A stretch of DNA of 64,000 bases from Gordionus sp. m RMFG-2023 (GCF_954871325.1 NC_088776.1:38550508-38614507); one strand, 5' to 3'. Numbered from the stretch's first letter, positions 26,291 to 39,022 are shown. Notes: a model not told the origin generated them from the sequence alone. Numbers and translations are program-made.

Positions 26291-26748
26291 AGTGTTATAC
26301 ATACGCGTACGCAGGAATTTGGTCTGGGGGGGGGATAATAAAATTTTTTAAGAAATATTAATGTTTTTTAAAAATATCAAGCATAATTTTACTAGGACTA
26401 ATAACTATTTCTAATACACAATTTTAAATTAATGTAAAATTATAAAAAAATTATATGTAAAGAATCACTTAAATGACCCAAAATAGAAATTTGAATTTTT
26501 TGATCTTTAAAATTTATATATAAAGTATAAAAAATTTAAATGTTAGAAATATAAACTAATACACAAAAAGCTTAGGGAATAATTGTATTTTGTATGTTAT
26601 TTATTTACAATATAAAATCCAATCTTCTTTGGGATTGAGCTAATTTTTCAATTATCTCATCCTTGCTTGTTGTCAAATGCTTATGAATATTCAAAAGATC
26701 CGAACCTTTCAATCTACTTTCAAAAGTTGTACTTCTTGGTATGTTTTT

Positions 26749-27060
26749 CAGAGACCTGCAGGCCCGGCCCCCGGGCCGGACCGTATGGCCGGGCCCGAAA
26801 TTTAAAAAAAACACCCGGGCTGAGCCTGAATTTTTTAAAAAAATATCCGGGCCGGACTGTATATTTTAAAACAGCCTATATTTGAAATCGTTATTATTAG
26901 CTATAAAAATCAAAAATAAATATAATTTATTTAAAAAAAATCCGGTTCGGGCCTGAAAATTTTATTTTAAAAAAAGCCGGGCCGGGCCTAAAAATTGAGC
27001 TTAGCCGAAATCTTTAAAAAAATCCGGGTCGTGCCCTGCAAATGGTACTGCAGGGCTCTG
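26749..27060. mobile_element. Nested non-autonomous hAT, second copy of the 19678 insertion
   Basis: A 312-bp insertion from CAGAGACCTGCAGGCCCGG to GGTACTGCAGGGCTCTG, colinear with 19678-20013 and sharing the same outer flanks (TATGTTTTT on the left, TTATTCTTC on the right). It was therefore copied along with its host element. Confidence 0.7.
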
Positions 27061-28087
27061 TTATTCTTCTTAAAAAAAGAGAATGTTCTCTCATTAGTTT
27101 ACTATTAGAAAGAGTTGCTAATATATATAAACCCTTTTAATACATTGGGAATATAATCTAAAATGTGTTTGAAATAATGCAGAGCATCCATAGCATTTTT
27201 TGGGACTGTATCAACCATAGTTAATCTTATAAACATAGTTATTCAGCTAATAAAGCACCATAAGATACTTTAACATCTTCATGATAAAAATCCAACAAAT
27301 ATTTTTTTTCTATCACCATCTGAAAAAGGTTGGGAAGGCTTTTATGGAAATAATATTTGCAGATTGGTAAGTGCTGCATAATGAATTAAAAACCATTCAT
27401 TTATTTGGTTTATAAATGTATTTGTATCAAAGATATACTCTTCTACTGATCCTATGTTAATGTTTTAACTATGAGCTTGCCTTGCTGCAAGTCGAGTGAG
27501 ACAAATATTAAACACGTATAGCTCTGCTTTTGACTTAACAATAACATATAAAACATGAAATTCTTCATAAAGATTAGCCCTAATTTCCTTGAATTCCAAT
27601 AAAATGCTCTCCGCTATTCTCATCTTCTTAATCAAGTCATCATGTTTTTGAAAAGTAATACATAAAATAGTTGTGCATTCTAATGAGAAAAAAATTTGGA
27701 ATAAGCATTGAATCCAATAATTTTCTTGCTTCTAAGGAAAAATTTCTTTCAGGCCATTGTGATATGTCAGTAATAGCAAATAATCGGCTCTTCTAACTCC
27801 ATAAAAGCTGTTACTGCTTGATGGCGGAGACTCTATCTCGTAGGACAAGGTTGCAATTTCTTTCTCCCTGTTGGACAATTTCAGAATAATTATTATTTGA
27901 CTAGAAATTTAAAAATGGTAGATAAATATTATGCCACTAAAAATTTGAAAATAATAAGATAATATTACGCCGGAAAACTTGAAATCGAAATTAATTGATA
28001 AACTTAGTTATGAATGTGATAATAAATGTAATTAAATATATATTTAATATGAGATAGGAATAAATATTAACAAATATAAATTAATAT

Positions 28088-28272
28088 GTACTGTGTAAAT
28101 TTAATTCAAAACATTTCCATATTTATTTATTTGAAAATAAAATTATTTGACTTGTAAAAAGTTGTTAAAATAACATATTTATATATTCTTATCAATTTTT
28201 ACAAGTTAAAATTTTTATTTACAAACGAATTAAAAAATATGGAAATGTTTAAATTAAATCTGCACAACACTC
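28088..28272. repeat. MITE inserted only in hAT copy B
   Basis: An inverted-repeat unit with AAAACATTTCCATATTT on the left and AAATATGGAAATGTTT on the right, extended outward by ATTTAATT and an ACTGTGT/AGTGTTGTG terminus. Copy A lacks it at the matching position, which gives the empty site by comparison. The target duplication is not clear. Confidence 0.5.
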
Positions 28273-28348
28273 TAAACAAAAATATTTTTGAAAAATATAT
28301 CCGGCATCTGCATTTTTTGGCTTTGCTGCGTACGCCAATGGTGTTATA

Positions 28349-28617
28349 TCATAAAATTTAGCCTTCGATTCAACGTCTATATAAATATTATGAAAATATT
28401 CATCTACATTCATTCTTATTGTATCTACCTGTTCATATATATTTTCCGCCAAATCAATAACCTGAACCAAATCTAAATTTGGTTTTTGTAAATTTCTACA
28501 AAGTAGTGAGCTATAGGAAAATAATTTATTGATGCAACTAGCAGCAATAATAAACTCTGATTGATTAATTAAATTCAATGATGATATCGCTTCTGACGAC
28601 ACATTACTTTTTTTCAT
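28349..28617 (-). pseudogene. hAT transposase fragment, upstream half
   Basis: The minus-strand reading MKKSNVSSEAISSLNLINQ, then PNLDLVQVIDLAENIYEQVD and VESKAKFYDIT, matches the region before the QxHR block of ZMYM1-like hAT transposases (the LDLV..A..LI pattern). The reading is cut by hAT copy B at 28341 and picks up again at about 26290. About 90 residues are still open; the apparent start codon is probably internal. Confidence 0.65.
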
Positions 28618-29639
28618 GCTCAGCCTTATTTAACTTTTGTATTTCTATTTCTTCTGTTCTACAAAATCGAAGTAAAAATAAATATTTAAAAAATTATAGA
28701 TATTTATTAATAATTAATATTAAAATACTTATTAATTCTAACTTACTAATAATTTTGAATTTAATAAAATAATTAAATATAATAATAAAATAAATTACCA
28801 TTTGATTTCAATCTCTTTGACTTAAAATTTTTCCATTTTATTAATATTTTTGAATAATGTTAATGTACTCACAAGGAAAGGAAATTTTAATAAAATTTAT
28901 TTATAAAAAATAAGTTTTATGTTGGAAAATTGATAACGGAACGCTGGCGGACGACTAACCGATGCAGAATTTTTGACTAATTTAGTTTTAGTTGATTTTT
29001 AGGAAGCCTAATTAAGTTTATCCAATTTATAAGCTAAGCTTAATTAGGCTTAGGGTATTAGTAGCCGATTACGCAACACTAGGTCAGTCAATCGGAAAAT
29101 ATAAAATTTTATTTATCAAAACGAAATGGTAATAAATGCATTTTAAAAAAAAATTAGATACGAGTATCAAAAAATAGATAATTATTGCAATAAATTATTA
29201 AAATATTTAATATTATTTTAAAAGAAAATATGACCTTTTTTTAGTATAAAAGACGAAAAATTATTTAACTAGCTTTTAGAGGGTTATATAATTTGGGTAT
29301 CATCGGCAATATATAAGAAAACAAATCTTTGTATAAAATATATGGGTCCCATAAAAAGTTCCAGATCGAAGAGGGGAGGGGTCGAAGATTTTTTGATGCA
29401 TATTTAATATAAATTAAAATGGAATAAATAACTTAGAACGAAAAGAAATGAAGGATCTTTTTTTGTCTTGTTCCAGGAATGGATGTCACCACAGGTCTTG
29501 GATTAGACGGGTTTTGATACAACTTTGATTTTCTTTACTTATGAATATTCCATACGCCGAGTACAGATTTTATAGGTATCGTGTTTAACCGATTTTGGAT
29601 TTGTATTCAAATCTATTAAATTATATTTAAAAAGTTAGC

Positions 29640-30100
29640 CAGTTAAATTTTTCTAAAAGTAACTTGTAATGGTAACTAATTACATTTCGAAAGTAACTGG
29701 CTACATTTAAATTTGATTTATAATTTATTAATATAGTTCAACATTTTAATATAATCTTTTTATTAAGCAATATATGCGATTTACCATTTTAATCAATTTA
29801 AATGAAATAAAAAATATACTATAATATATGATTTATTTGCCCTGAAAAAAAATATAATCACAATATAAAAGTTATTTGCATTCTAAAATATAAAATATCA
29901 ATTATTATTTGAATAAATAGGGGTTAAAAGATGTACTCATTTTTTTCTAAAAATAAGCTTCCTTAGACTAAACACAAACTTTCTTCGGACGCTTTTAATG
30001 TTAATGAAACGTTGTATTTAATAAAAAGTAATATTGGGAATAATGAATATGATATATCATTTGAAAGCAACTTGTAAACTTTAATAATACTACATCAACA
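29640..30100 (-). mobile_element. hAT remnant of the TAACTAGTTAC family
   Basis: The left part has AAGTAACTTGTAATGGTAACTAATTAC-like motifs (broken up at 29650-29710), and the minus strand near 29945-30035 reads LLFIKYNVSLTLKASEES, homologous to the C-terminal region of the nested hAT at 2110-3401. It is strongly decayed and has no right end. Confidence 0.5.
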
Positions 30101-30145
30101 TTATCATTCAATAAAAAGATTCATAAAAACGAATAAGACAACCTA

Positions 30146-30362
30146 TGCTTGTTAAAAAGTCCGACTTGGGTCGATTTTTAAAAACGACCGATTAAGATTT
30201 TAGCCAAAATAATATTATGCAAGCCTGGAGGTTTTGCTCATAGATGGCAGAAACGTTTTGACTTCTATTTCCAAATTTCGAGGCTTGCAAATATTATTTT
30301 GAGCCAAATCTTAATCGGATCGTTTTTAACATCGACCCGAATGGGGCTTTTTAACAACCTTA
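30146..30362. repeat. Palindromic MITE, second family member
   Basis: CTTGTTAAAAAGTCCGAC on the left and GGGGCTTTTTAACAACCTTA on the right enclose GATTTTTAAAAACGACCG and its partner, with a central GCAAGCCTGGAGGTTTTGC block shared with the copy at 25369-25591. Confidence 0.6.
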
Positions 30363-30769
30363 CTTAAACCCAAAAGCCAACGAACGACGGATCGGATTTT
30401 TTCAAACCAAATTCAGATATTTGTGTATTATAGTAGATCTAAATATGTATGTATTATCAACATTTGGAATTATTGTTCTTGATTTTACTGGAACTAAAGA
30501 TGAATCGTTAATAATTCAAAAAATTATCGTGAATGGAAGGTAACTATTCAAACAAAAGTCGTGAACCATTTGTTATTTGCTGTTTTCATGATTCATAGTA
30601 CTTCATACTCACGACTATAATTATTCATTGGTAATAGCATTATTCAAAAATCAATCATGATGCGCATCTTTAATTAGCTATTCAATTATCACTAGATAAT
30701 TCTTATTTTATCCATTTGCTAAAGGACTAGAGGTACCATCCTATATACTAATATCTATTATTTGTTAAT

Positions 30770-31350
30770 TCGAATTGAATAATTAGGATAATATATTATT
30801 CGTCAAATAATTTAAAGATTGAATTATTCGTAAAATATGTTTTATAATATTCGTAAATAATAATGTTTGAGAAATGGATTCATATATATATGAAACTCTT
30901 CATATTTAAAAATATGATCCTTGTGAAGAAACGAACACATTTTACTTTTATTACCTACTTTTACCATTTTGATGCAGTGATAAACCCAAAATAACCAGTA
31001 AGATACTTCAAAACTTGATTCATTATGATTAGGATAATCTATTCTATAATAGGTATTTTTAAGTTTATTTTATCTACCAGGATATTAATTTTCTTCTATA
31101 CCTTATAAATAGAAAAACATTGTCTTGCTTTTATTTCTATCTGTTATAAAATTTGTCCGTCGTTCATATTTTATCTGAAAAGAATAATTTTTTTACAAAT
31201 TTGGAATGGAAAAATTAAATTTTCAAATCGAATCATTTTATTATTAGGAATAATGAATTAATTATTCATTCGTACGAAAACGAACAACTCAATTATTCTA
31301 TTTGAATTTTAGAATTAAATTAGAATAATTCAATTATTCAATTAGTATTT
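30770..31350. repeat. Worn ATTCGAAT-rich hAT remnant
   Basis: Clusters of ATTCGAATTGAATAATT-like motifs at both sides (30773-30860 and 31225-31345), as in the subterminal zones of the hAT at 6320-7321. No coding remnant and no target duplication were seen. Confidence 0.35.
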
Positions 31351-31918
31351 AAGTAGATATGAGAGGCCGAAATTTCAGTTCAGCCTAATAAAATATTTTT
31401 TTCGGAAGGAAGAAAAAGGCCCGTACGAATATTTTGCACAAGTTATCGGGCCCGAAAATATTTTCGCCCGGTCCATCCCATGGGTCTGGGTTTCAGACCG
31501 CGCCTACCGTCCGCGATAAGAAAATGGGTCGATATATTTGTGAAAACACATGGTATAAATTAAATCCTCGAGAAAGATGAGGTACATTTACGTAATTCGG
31601 GAGCATCAATGAATGAAGTAATTATCTTTTCGTGCCGTGTTATTTTTATTCCCTTGTAAAATTATGAAAATAATGAAGATGTAAAAAAATTAAATAATAA
31701 ATCAATGGTAATGAATTTAAGGCCAAAAAATAAGTTTGAACTACTATAAATTAAAAAATTTAATATTATCTATTAAATGACCAATATTTCTAAAGCATGC
31801 TCATAATTTTAATTATCATTTCAATCGAAAAGTCAGTAACACAGACTTAAGAACTTTATAACCTGGATTTCTAGATCGAAATCAAACAAATTTGCAAGAT
31901 TTTTGCCATACCTATAAA

Positions 31919-32277
31919 CATAGGCGTTGCCAAGATTTTGGCAAGGAGGGAAGCACTATTAGGTGGGTTTCCTCCCCATAAATTTTATTGGATGTTTTAA
32001 GTACACTTATTGTCGGCTTTTGGCTATACTAGATTTTTATAAAAATTATTTAGGGTTTTTACTTTTTTTTAGAAAAAGGCTTTATTTCTAAAAATTTTGA
32101 ATTACAGTCGTTATTTTAAAAGTTATTAATGTTTACTAATTTTTCTTTATAGCGATATACTTACATTGTTGGGGCAGAGAGCGGGGATTTTTATTAGATT
32201 AAAATGACATTTACGAGAACAGGCAAATTTCCAATGGGAGGGGAATTTCTCCCTGCCCTCCCCCAATTACGCCCATG
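31919..32277. repeat. Short hAT-like MITE
   Basis: The left end is CATAGGCGTTGCCAAG with GGCAAGGAGGGAAG; the right end is CTCCCTGCCCTCCCCC, then ATTACGCCCATG. The pairing CATAGGCGT / CATGGGCGT is hAT-like. The flanks CCTATAAA and GTTATACA match at only five of eight bases. Confidence 0.45.
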
Positions 32278-34167
32278 GTTATACAAATAAGTTATGAAGA
32301 TCTCAACTAGGATATAACCTGGCCGATTTTGGTTGATAAAATAAATAGATTCCATTCTTAATCTAAATGCAGCCTGTCCCTTTTTTAAAATTTAATGTAG
32401 ACCGTCGGGACCGGTTCAATTGTCCTTCACTAACACCACTATTTTTTTTGATTCACAACATATTCACGGGTGAAATAATCAAATAATAAATAATTATATT
32501 ATTTCTTCCCTAAGTGATATAATGAGGAGTTATATCGATTTTTATTGACACTCCATAACAAAACAAAGGTTTTGTGTAGGAGGGGGGGGGGGGTTTGAAA
32601 TAGATAATAGAAAAAGAAATATGGAATTTTCTATATTTACAAAATATAACAAAAAATAACAATAATATTAAACATTATAAATATAAAACAAATAAAGGGA
32701 TCATATTTTTTCTTCTTCTTCTTCTCAGTATAGACAAATTGCTCATCTAAAAGGAAGTCGTTCTAAAGTATAGCTTTAGGACGATTAAAATCAAAATCCC
32801 GATATGATCACTCGCACGTCAAATTAAAAAGTGAATATTATTAAATTATAAAATGATGCTATTAACGATAAAAATTTTTTAAATATTATAATAGGCTTTT
32901 AAACTGGACAAATTTAACTTAAAATTATTTACTATGTCTAAAATCGATAATTGAGTCTATACTATTTATTTATTTTTATTATAATAACATTCTCGATGCT
33001 CTTTATATATAAAAAAATGATTTGAGATTATTGAATAAAGTTTTTTAAAAAAAATGATTATTGAAATGGTTATATAATTTTTACTTTTACGTCAATATTT
33101 AAAAATATTATAAATCTAAATAAATTATGAATACTGATATAAAACCACTTATTAAATTTTTTAATTATTATTTCAGTATTTTATAAAATTTAACCAAATT
33201 TAAATTTATGAAGAATAAACTTTTCATACCCCTGTAATTCAAATAGAAATTTGGCAATTATTCACTTTGTAGCCCGAACTTTATATTAGGGGAAAAAATA
33301 ACTATGAATCCATATTCATCGATGTTAAGGAAGATCAATAAATATCTTGAATTATTCATCTAAATATATATAATACTACAATTTAAATGAAAACAGTTAT
33401 AGGATGTCTAAAACCTGTTTGGACTGTTTTAGGGAAAAAAAACACTTTCGATGATTCTAAAACAAGTAAAATCAATTTTCTTTAATTAGATTGTTTGATG
33501 CACCTTTTTTAATTGATACTAGCCCCCCCCCCCACACTTTTTAAAAAAAACTATAATTGAAATTATATTATAAGGTTTAAAAAAATTTATGCTTTCATTG
33601 CCCAAAAAGGCAACCTCCCATTTCGATTCAAGCTATCATGCTATCGAGTGTTTTTTATTATCATCATCAAAGATTGGTTATATATAAGATTAAATATGTA
33701 AAATTCCCCAGGAAAATTTTTAAAGAAACTGATACTGACAAAAAACACTAAAATATTAAGTATAAATGAAAATGAGATATATAAAATATAAAATAAATAT
33801 ATTGTATAAAAGAGTTTAGAATATTGTATTCATTTTTCTATATCCAAAGCAAACAATCTTATAAAAAGACTAGGTTTAACGAACAAGATAAAGGTTTCAT
33901 CTGCTTTCTAAAAGTCGTTCTGGTCTTCGGGTCAGACAATTTGAGCAAAATATATTAATTGGACGGCCCTTAAAGTCCCCAATATTTTTAAAGTTTACAA
34001 TTAGACAAATGTATGTCTTTTTACTTCATATTACGGGCCGGGCGGGTTGGACAACTTGTGCAAAATTATTTTGCGGACCAAGCTAAAATTTTAATTTTTA
34101 CGGGTGAGTTCGGTTCGGGCTGATATCTTCCACCTAATCACACAATAAGAAAAAGGAGACAAAAGCC

Positions 34168-34325
34168 AAACTAGAATTTTCTTTTATCTTTGAGTTTGAC
34201 ATATGATTGTCTTCATTTCCTGGCTCTTCCTTTCACAGTCAGGTGAAAAGGAAAACTGATCAATATCATAAAACCGTAATTAGGATTTCTTTCTATCCTT
34301 GAGTTTGACATATTATTGATTTCAT
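34168..34325. repeat. Tandem duplication of about 105 bp
   Basis: The block with TTGAGTTTGACATATGATTG at about 34190 recurs with a few changes about 105 bp later (TTGAGTTTGACATATTATTG at about 34295). No function is evident. Confidence 0.5.
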
Positions 34326-36202
34326 CTGTTAGCCCTTCAAAACCAAATAAGAAGAACGAATTAAGATCTTTGAGAAATGAAATAATAGTCACGATTGGTA
34401 TTTTTCGGGGGAGGGGGGGGGGTATGCTCGCTTGACCAGGCCTGACTCAATTATATTTTAATCATGAGAATAATTTAATTAATATCATATTTTTAAGAGC
34501 TGCCAGATTATAAATAATGAACAATTAATAATTTTTTGAATTCCCCTATCCTGTGCCTGTAATGCAGTTTCCACTTATTTAAAAATTCTGAGAAAAATTC
34601 AATTAATTTTTTTTCAGACTTCATAAAAAATAAGTAGACTATTAACATATCAATTTATAAATAATATAATTTTAATATTTTTATAGTTATCTTCTTTTGA
34701 GTAGACTCTAAATCACATCTTGAACATCGAGAATAAAGAAATTAGTCAATCGCAGAATTTTTTCAAAAAATTGATTGGATATTTGCTTTTATAGAAACCG
34801 GTTTTCAGACCTTCCTTTTTCTAAATTTCATATCGAGATTTTGAATAAATATCTTAGTTGAAACTTATTTATTAAATTTGTGTTTTTTATGAATATTTTT
34901 TATAAATAAATCTTTAACAGCAATACTATTAATACTATAGCAACAGGGTTATTAGATTTTAAGATGTATCATCAATATCATTTAGGGCTATGATTTCAAA
35001 CTCTTCCATTTTCATAAAATAGACAAGAAAAATTTATAACTTTCAGAAAGTTATTAAAAGGGAGTATATAAAAATTGATTTTAGAAACCATTAAATAAAA
35101 AATAACTTAGTTAATATAAATTAATTGTCTTTCTGAATATTACGACTGCATAACCTCACATGAGCTATGAAGGATTAATTTATTTATGTATAATAAAAAT
35201 TTTAAACTAACTTATAAGATTAAAATTAATTTTGATTATATTATACCGATTTTGAGAAAACATATAGCATAAAAATAATCTGTTTAAAATGATTTAATAA
35301 ATTTAAATTAATATGTTTATGTATATTCAAGCCAAAAATGACATCCTCTTTGAACACGTTAGTCATTAGTTATCTATTTTAGGATTCTAATATCAACCTA
35401 TAGACATTAATCAATTATGTTATGAAGCTTTAGCTATAAATGATATCTTAATTTGTATATTCTATAGTGTGGCAAGTGTGAGCTCAAGATGCTTAAAATT
35501 TAAGTATGTATATAATATTTTATACAATGCCAGAATTAAGCGAAATGAATTATTTCGAACAAATCAACACAATCATAGCGAATTGTATAAAATCTTGGTT
35601 TAGGCTAACATGTTTAACAAAAAGCAGTTTGAGTTGTCAAATAAAATACTGTTTCGCTTTTAGCTCGTGGAGCTAGCGATGCCATGATATTAAAATGATC
35701 AAAAGAAGAAAATTTAATCAATCATATTTTTATTTTAAAACAAATATGTATTTTCCTATTTTATAAATAACCTTTTAAAATTGTTTTAATATAAAAATAA
35801 ATAAATAATCAACAAAATTTATTGCCACTTATTAAAAATGAGTATCTGAGTTCTATAAGGAATTATTAAACTGCCAATATTATACCTGAAATATTTCCGA
35901 AACCCTATTCTTTCCATATTAATACGAAATCATCTTTTAAAACGGGGATATAGGGAGAAGATAATTAATTATCCTACCTTCGAATATGTAAAGTATAAAA
36001 TTAAAAAATAAAACCTCAGTTTATTTGTTATTATTATGGCTAAAATTTTTATAAGTGCCTAATTGATATACTATCCCTGTATCTATCACGCTAAGGGAAT
36101 TAGTTACAATTGCCTAACAAAATGACTCCAAGTATTACTTCTTTATATATGTAACAAGATAAAAATTTATGTTTTTTTGTTATAATCATTATAAATAACT
36201 TC

Positions 36203-36555
36203 ATGCCCTGTAATTATATATTTACATGCCATTTTCACCAAGATTTTCTATTTAACATAGTTGCTGCTCGAGATGACTGGTGCATTCCTTTCGAAAAATT
36301 GAAAAATATACGCTGGTTAAGCAGTGGCTCTCAGAGTGTTGTTTTTATAGCAAATTACAAAGGACAAATCGTGGCGATCAAAAAAATAGATGTCTGTTTA
36401 AGCAAAATTTCTCAAGGTAAAAAAAAAAGGTCAAAGGATAGTATCAATTGTAGCAAAAATAGCAGCAGGAATTGCATGTTAAGCTCGGAGTTTGGATCGC
36501 AAATTATGGAAACGAACCTAAAACAATTGAAACACGCAAATGTCATCAAATTTTA
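36203..36555 (+). CDS. DLK/LZK-type MAP3K (MAP3K12/13-like), exon with ATP-binding lobe
   Basis: Start of a dual leucine zipper kinase-type MAP3K, which in animals acts upstream of JNK/p38, notably in axon injury and stress signalling. From the ATG at 36203 the six exons joined would give 844 residues. The match begins WCIPFEKLKNIRWL, then LSSGSQSVVFIANY and VAIKK (the ATP-anchoring Lys at residue 60). The glycine-rich loop keeps one of its three glycines (Ser at 40 and 45). A 35-residue Lys/Ser/Asn-rich insertion precedes NLKQLKHANVIKF. The exon could instead start at an acceptor at 36257-36258 (CATAG), with an unseen upstream exon; the N-terminus is therefore uncertain. The donor GTAATA at 36556 leaves phase 2. 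Confidence 0.85.
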
Positions 36556-36969
36556 GTAATAAGGCTTCTTTTTATACTTTATAAGAAACCTTTTTGTAAT
36601 ATTTCATCTGAGATTAATCGTTAGCTTAAAAACTATTTATGAACTGATTATTAGACTAGCCTAAAATAATGTCCAACGATAAATTCTTGGCTGGCAAAAT
36701 ATCCTGTGGAATAAAAGTATTCTAATCTTAACCAAATAGCAATTTTATGATTATATAACATTTTATTTCGTAATGCATTTCTAACATATTAAAATTTTAC
36801 ATTCCATATTATATAAGTGTCCTTTATCAGAAACATGTGTCTTTTTTTCAATAAAAAAATGCTTAATTTGGATATATTTTAAGAATTAAAAGAAAATTTG
36901 ATTTGTGATAAAAGGGTCTATTTAAAAATAGTATTATTATTTTTTGACAATAAAAATTGTTAATTAAGC

Positions 36970-39022
36970 AGGGACGAGAACCCAACCCAAATCCCTGAAC
37001 CCGAACCCTCAATGTTTAGCTGAACTCAAACCCTTTTTTAAAATTTCGGGTTCAAGATTCCTTCCTTACTCAAATTTAATGATTTATTATTGATTCTGCA
37101 GAAGGTCTCCAACAGGGTGACCCATTAGAATCACTACTTTTTTGCTATACCCTTAAACACCTAATAAGTGGTATTGCTCTCTCATGCAAACTCAATCTAC
37201 ACGTTTGGTACCTTGACGATTGATCGGTGACCATTTCTTCAATCCAGAATTGTCTATATATAATCAACAAACACTTTGATGAACTTAATTTATCCTTAAA
37301 TATAAATAAATGCGAAATTTATCCTTCTCCGCCTCCATCTTACACCATATTAGATAACTTTAGATTGACACCCTTACAAGATTTCAGTATATTAGGAGCC
37401 CCATTGGGAGATGCAAAGGGAGTTTTTAATATTTTAAAGAAGCACCTTCAATCACTATTCCCCAAACTATCGATCTTAAAAAAATTACCCATCCATCAAG
37501 CATATTACATTCTCAAAAAGGCCCTTTTAATACCACAAATACAGTATTGTTTAAAAACTTCTGGTGCCTTCTGTTTTGAAATTCTTTTAAAAGAATACGA
37601 ACAAAAGATACTACAAATGATGACAGAGTTAAACCTCAAACTTGATTCTAACTCATGGCTTCAAGCAACTCTCCCTTGTAAATCTGGAGGACTAGGCCTA
37701 AGATCGGCATTAAGTATAGCCCTTGTTTTCTTCATATCATCAACCAAATCAGTAAAAAATATTACCTCGCAAATTATTACCATGGATGAAGATAATTTAT
37801 TAGATGAAGCCTTACATTGTTGGAATATTAATGTCTTGCCAAACACAGCCCCACCAGATTCAACGAAGCAAAAAGATTGGGATCAAGGATTGGTATCTCG
37901 TTCCTTAGCTTATCTCAACTTGAGTGATGATCATCAATATAAATCCCTCTAAGATCACTTAATTTCAACAACTCTGGCCATGAATGGTTAGATTCATATC
38001 CCTGCATTTTAAATAACTAGCTAATAGATAACGACTTTTTTTGTTATGCAATCAATTTACGCTTGGGCGTACCTTTCCTAGACCATTATATTTGCATTAA
38101 ATGCAATCAATCGGCAGACGCGTATGATAGACACGCTCTCCACTGTAAATTTATATCAAAAATCAGCCGACATGATAAAATAAATACAATAATAGCTTCT
38201 TTTTTAAATAAAGCCAATTTTCCCTGTATTTTAGAACCGACATCTTTTAGATAAAAAACGCACTGACGGCAAAACAATCGTACTTTTTTTAATGGGAAAG
38301 CCTTTAATGTGGGAGTTTAACTGCATTGATCCCATGGCCCAATCTAATAATTCGCATGATCCCCTTAACAAAGCCGAATCTCTAAATAATATAAAATACT
38401 CACACCTTGACAACCACTTTGTTCCCATAGCAGCTACATCAACCTGCTCTTTTGGACAAGCGGCATTAGATCTCTTCGAAATAATATCCAAATCAATAAA
38501 AAAATTATACCTTTCTCCATTTTATAAACTCAAGCAGAAAATTGCCGTATCTATAATTAGATCTAATTATCAAATATTTAAAACATCATGGCCAAGACCT
38601 CGCCACTTGATATTTTTTTTTAAAATGTTTTTTCTTTTTATGAAAATATACATTTGTATCAATCTTTTTTTTAACTTATATTTTATTATATTCTTTATAT
38701 TATAATGTTAATTTTTGAATAATAAGATTTTATCATATTTGTATATGAATTTTAATAAAAAATTGAATTTTTAATTTAAAAAAAACATTTTTTGATCATT
38801 TTTTCGTGTAATTATTTTTGTTATATTTAGTAAATTTTTAAATTGTATTGTAATATATTATAATTATGATGATAAATTATTTTTATGGTGATACTAATTA
38901 AAATAAATTTTTTAAAAAAAAATGATGTTTAATAAGTCATTATTTTTCTGGTCTCCGAACCCTGAACCCACCTGAACCAACCAAACCCGACCATTTTTTT
39001 AGAAGGAGGGTTCTCGTCCCTG
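36970..39022. mobile_element. hAT insertion, TSD TAATTAAG, in kinase intron 1
   Basis: Termini CAGGGACGAGAACCC and GGGTTCTCGTCCCTG are a perfect 15-bp inverted repeat, and the flanks TAATTAAG (36962-36969, 39023-39030) are a perfect 8-bp duplication. GAACCC-rich subterminal repeats extend about 90 bp inwards at each side. The interior is mostly a LINE-like fragment (37092-38612), and no hAT transposase remains. It accounts for about two thirds of the 2,958-bp intron. Confidence 0.9.
37092..38612 (+). mobile_element. LINE-like reverse transcriptase fragment nested in hAT
   Basis: The fragment opens in the RT palm with EGLQQGDPLESLLFCYTL and the catalytic YLDD box (37209-37220, directly followed by a TGA). 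An open stretch from 37227 to 37952 then covers the thumb: LSLNINKCEIYPSPP, FSILGAPLGD and PCKSGGLGLRSALSIAL. After a frame break, 38063-38254 gives a zinc-type CIKCNQSADAYDRHALHC motif, and in another frame 38245-38600 a nuclease-like C-terminus, RTDGKTIVLFLMGKPLMWEF and CIDPMAQSNN. It is 5'-truncated with at least three breaks. The C-terminal part is paralogous to 4674-5095. Clade uncertain; no LTRs are present. Confidence 0.75.

Larger units (their letters stand above)
26300..28340 (-). mobile_element. hAT element (copy B), TSD GTGTTATA
   Basis: The ends are CATACGCGTACGCAGG and, inverted, CATTGGCGTACGCAGC, with a perfect 8-bp duplication GTGTTATA (26292-26299, 28341-28348). The body is colinear with copy A (19236-21157), including the nested GC-rich element, and shares the worn minus-strand transposase remnants. 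Unlike copy A it also holds a small MITE (28088-28272). It splits an older hAT transposase into the pieces at 25700-26290 and 28349-28617. Confidence 0.87.
18978..29077. mobile_element. Nested hAT cluster bounded by CGTAATCGGCTA inverted ends
   Basis: The left end has CAGTTATGCTACGTAATCGG and the right end, inverted, TAGTGTTGCGTAATCGGC, both followed by further GGCTA/AGCCG motifs. This suggests one hAT insertion that later grew to about 10 kb by accepting others: hAT copies at 19236-21157 and 26300-28340, a long inverted-repeat element between about 19110 and 24905, and a MITE at 25369-25591. The minus-strand transposase pieces at 25700-26290 and 28349-28617 probably belong to this outer unit. 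The flanking 8 bp do not match well, so one-insertion status is inferred from the paired ends only. Confidence 0.5.
29078..36202. other. Intergenic region with repeat remnants, no gene recognised
   Basis: Seven kilobases between the hAT cluster and the kinase gene. Apart from the elements listed separately I see only AT-rich sequence, polyG/polyC runs (32580-32593, 33520-33533, 34410-34422), and GC-rich scraps such as 31375-31510 and 33950-34130 (GGGCCGGGCGGGTTGG) that look like worn hAT ends. First exons or a promoter of the kinase gene may lie here but could not be identified. Confidence 0.5.

Noticed and set aside
32580-34422. PolyG/polyC runs as structured regulatory sites
   Set aside because: Isolated homopolymers of 12-16 bases near worn hAT ends; such runs are common in the subterminal zones of these elements and may partly be sequencing noise.
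37661-38491. Minus-strand open stretches over the LINE-like fragment
   Set aside because: They are antisense shadows of the RT and nuclease-like readings on the + strand.
36970-39022. An LTR or virus-like element around the RT
   Set aside because: The repeats bordering the RT are 15-bp hAT inverted termini with an 8-bp duplication; there are no LTRs, protease, capsid or integrase signs, and the RT type is LINE-like.
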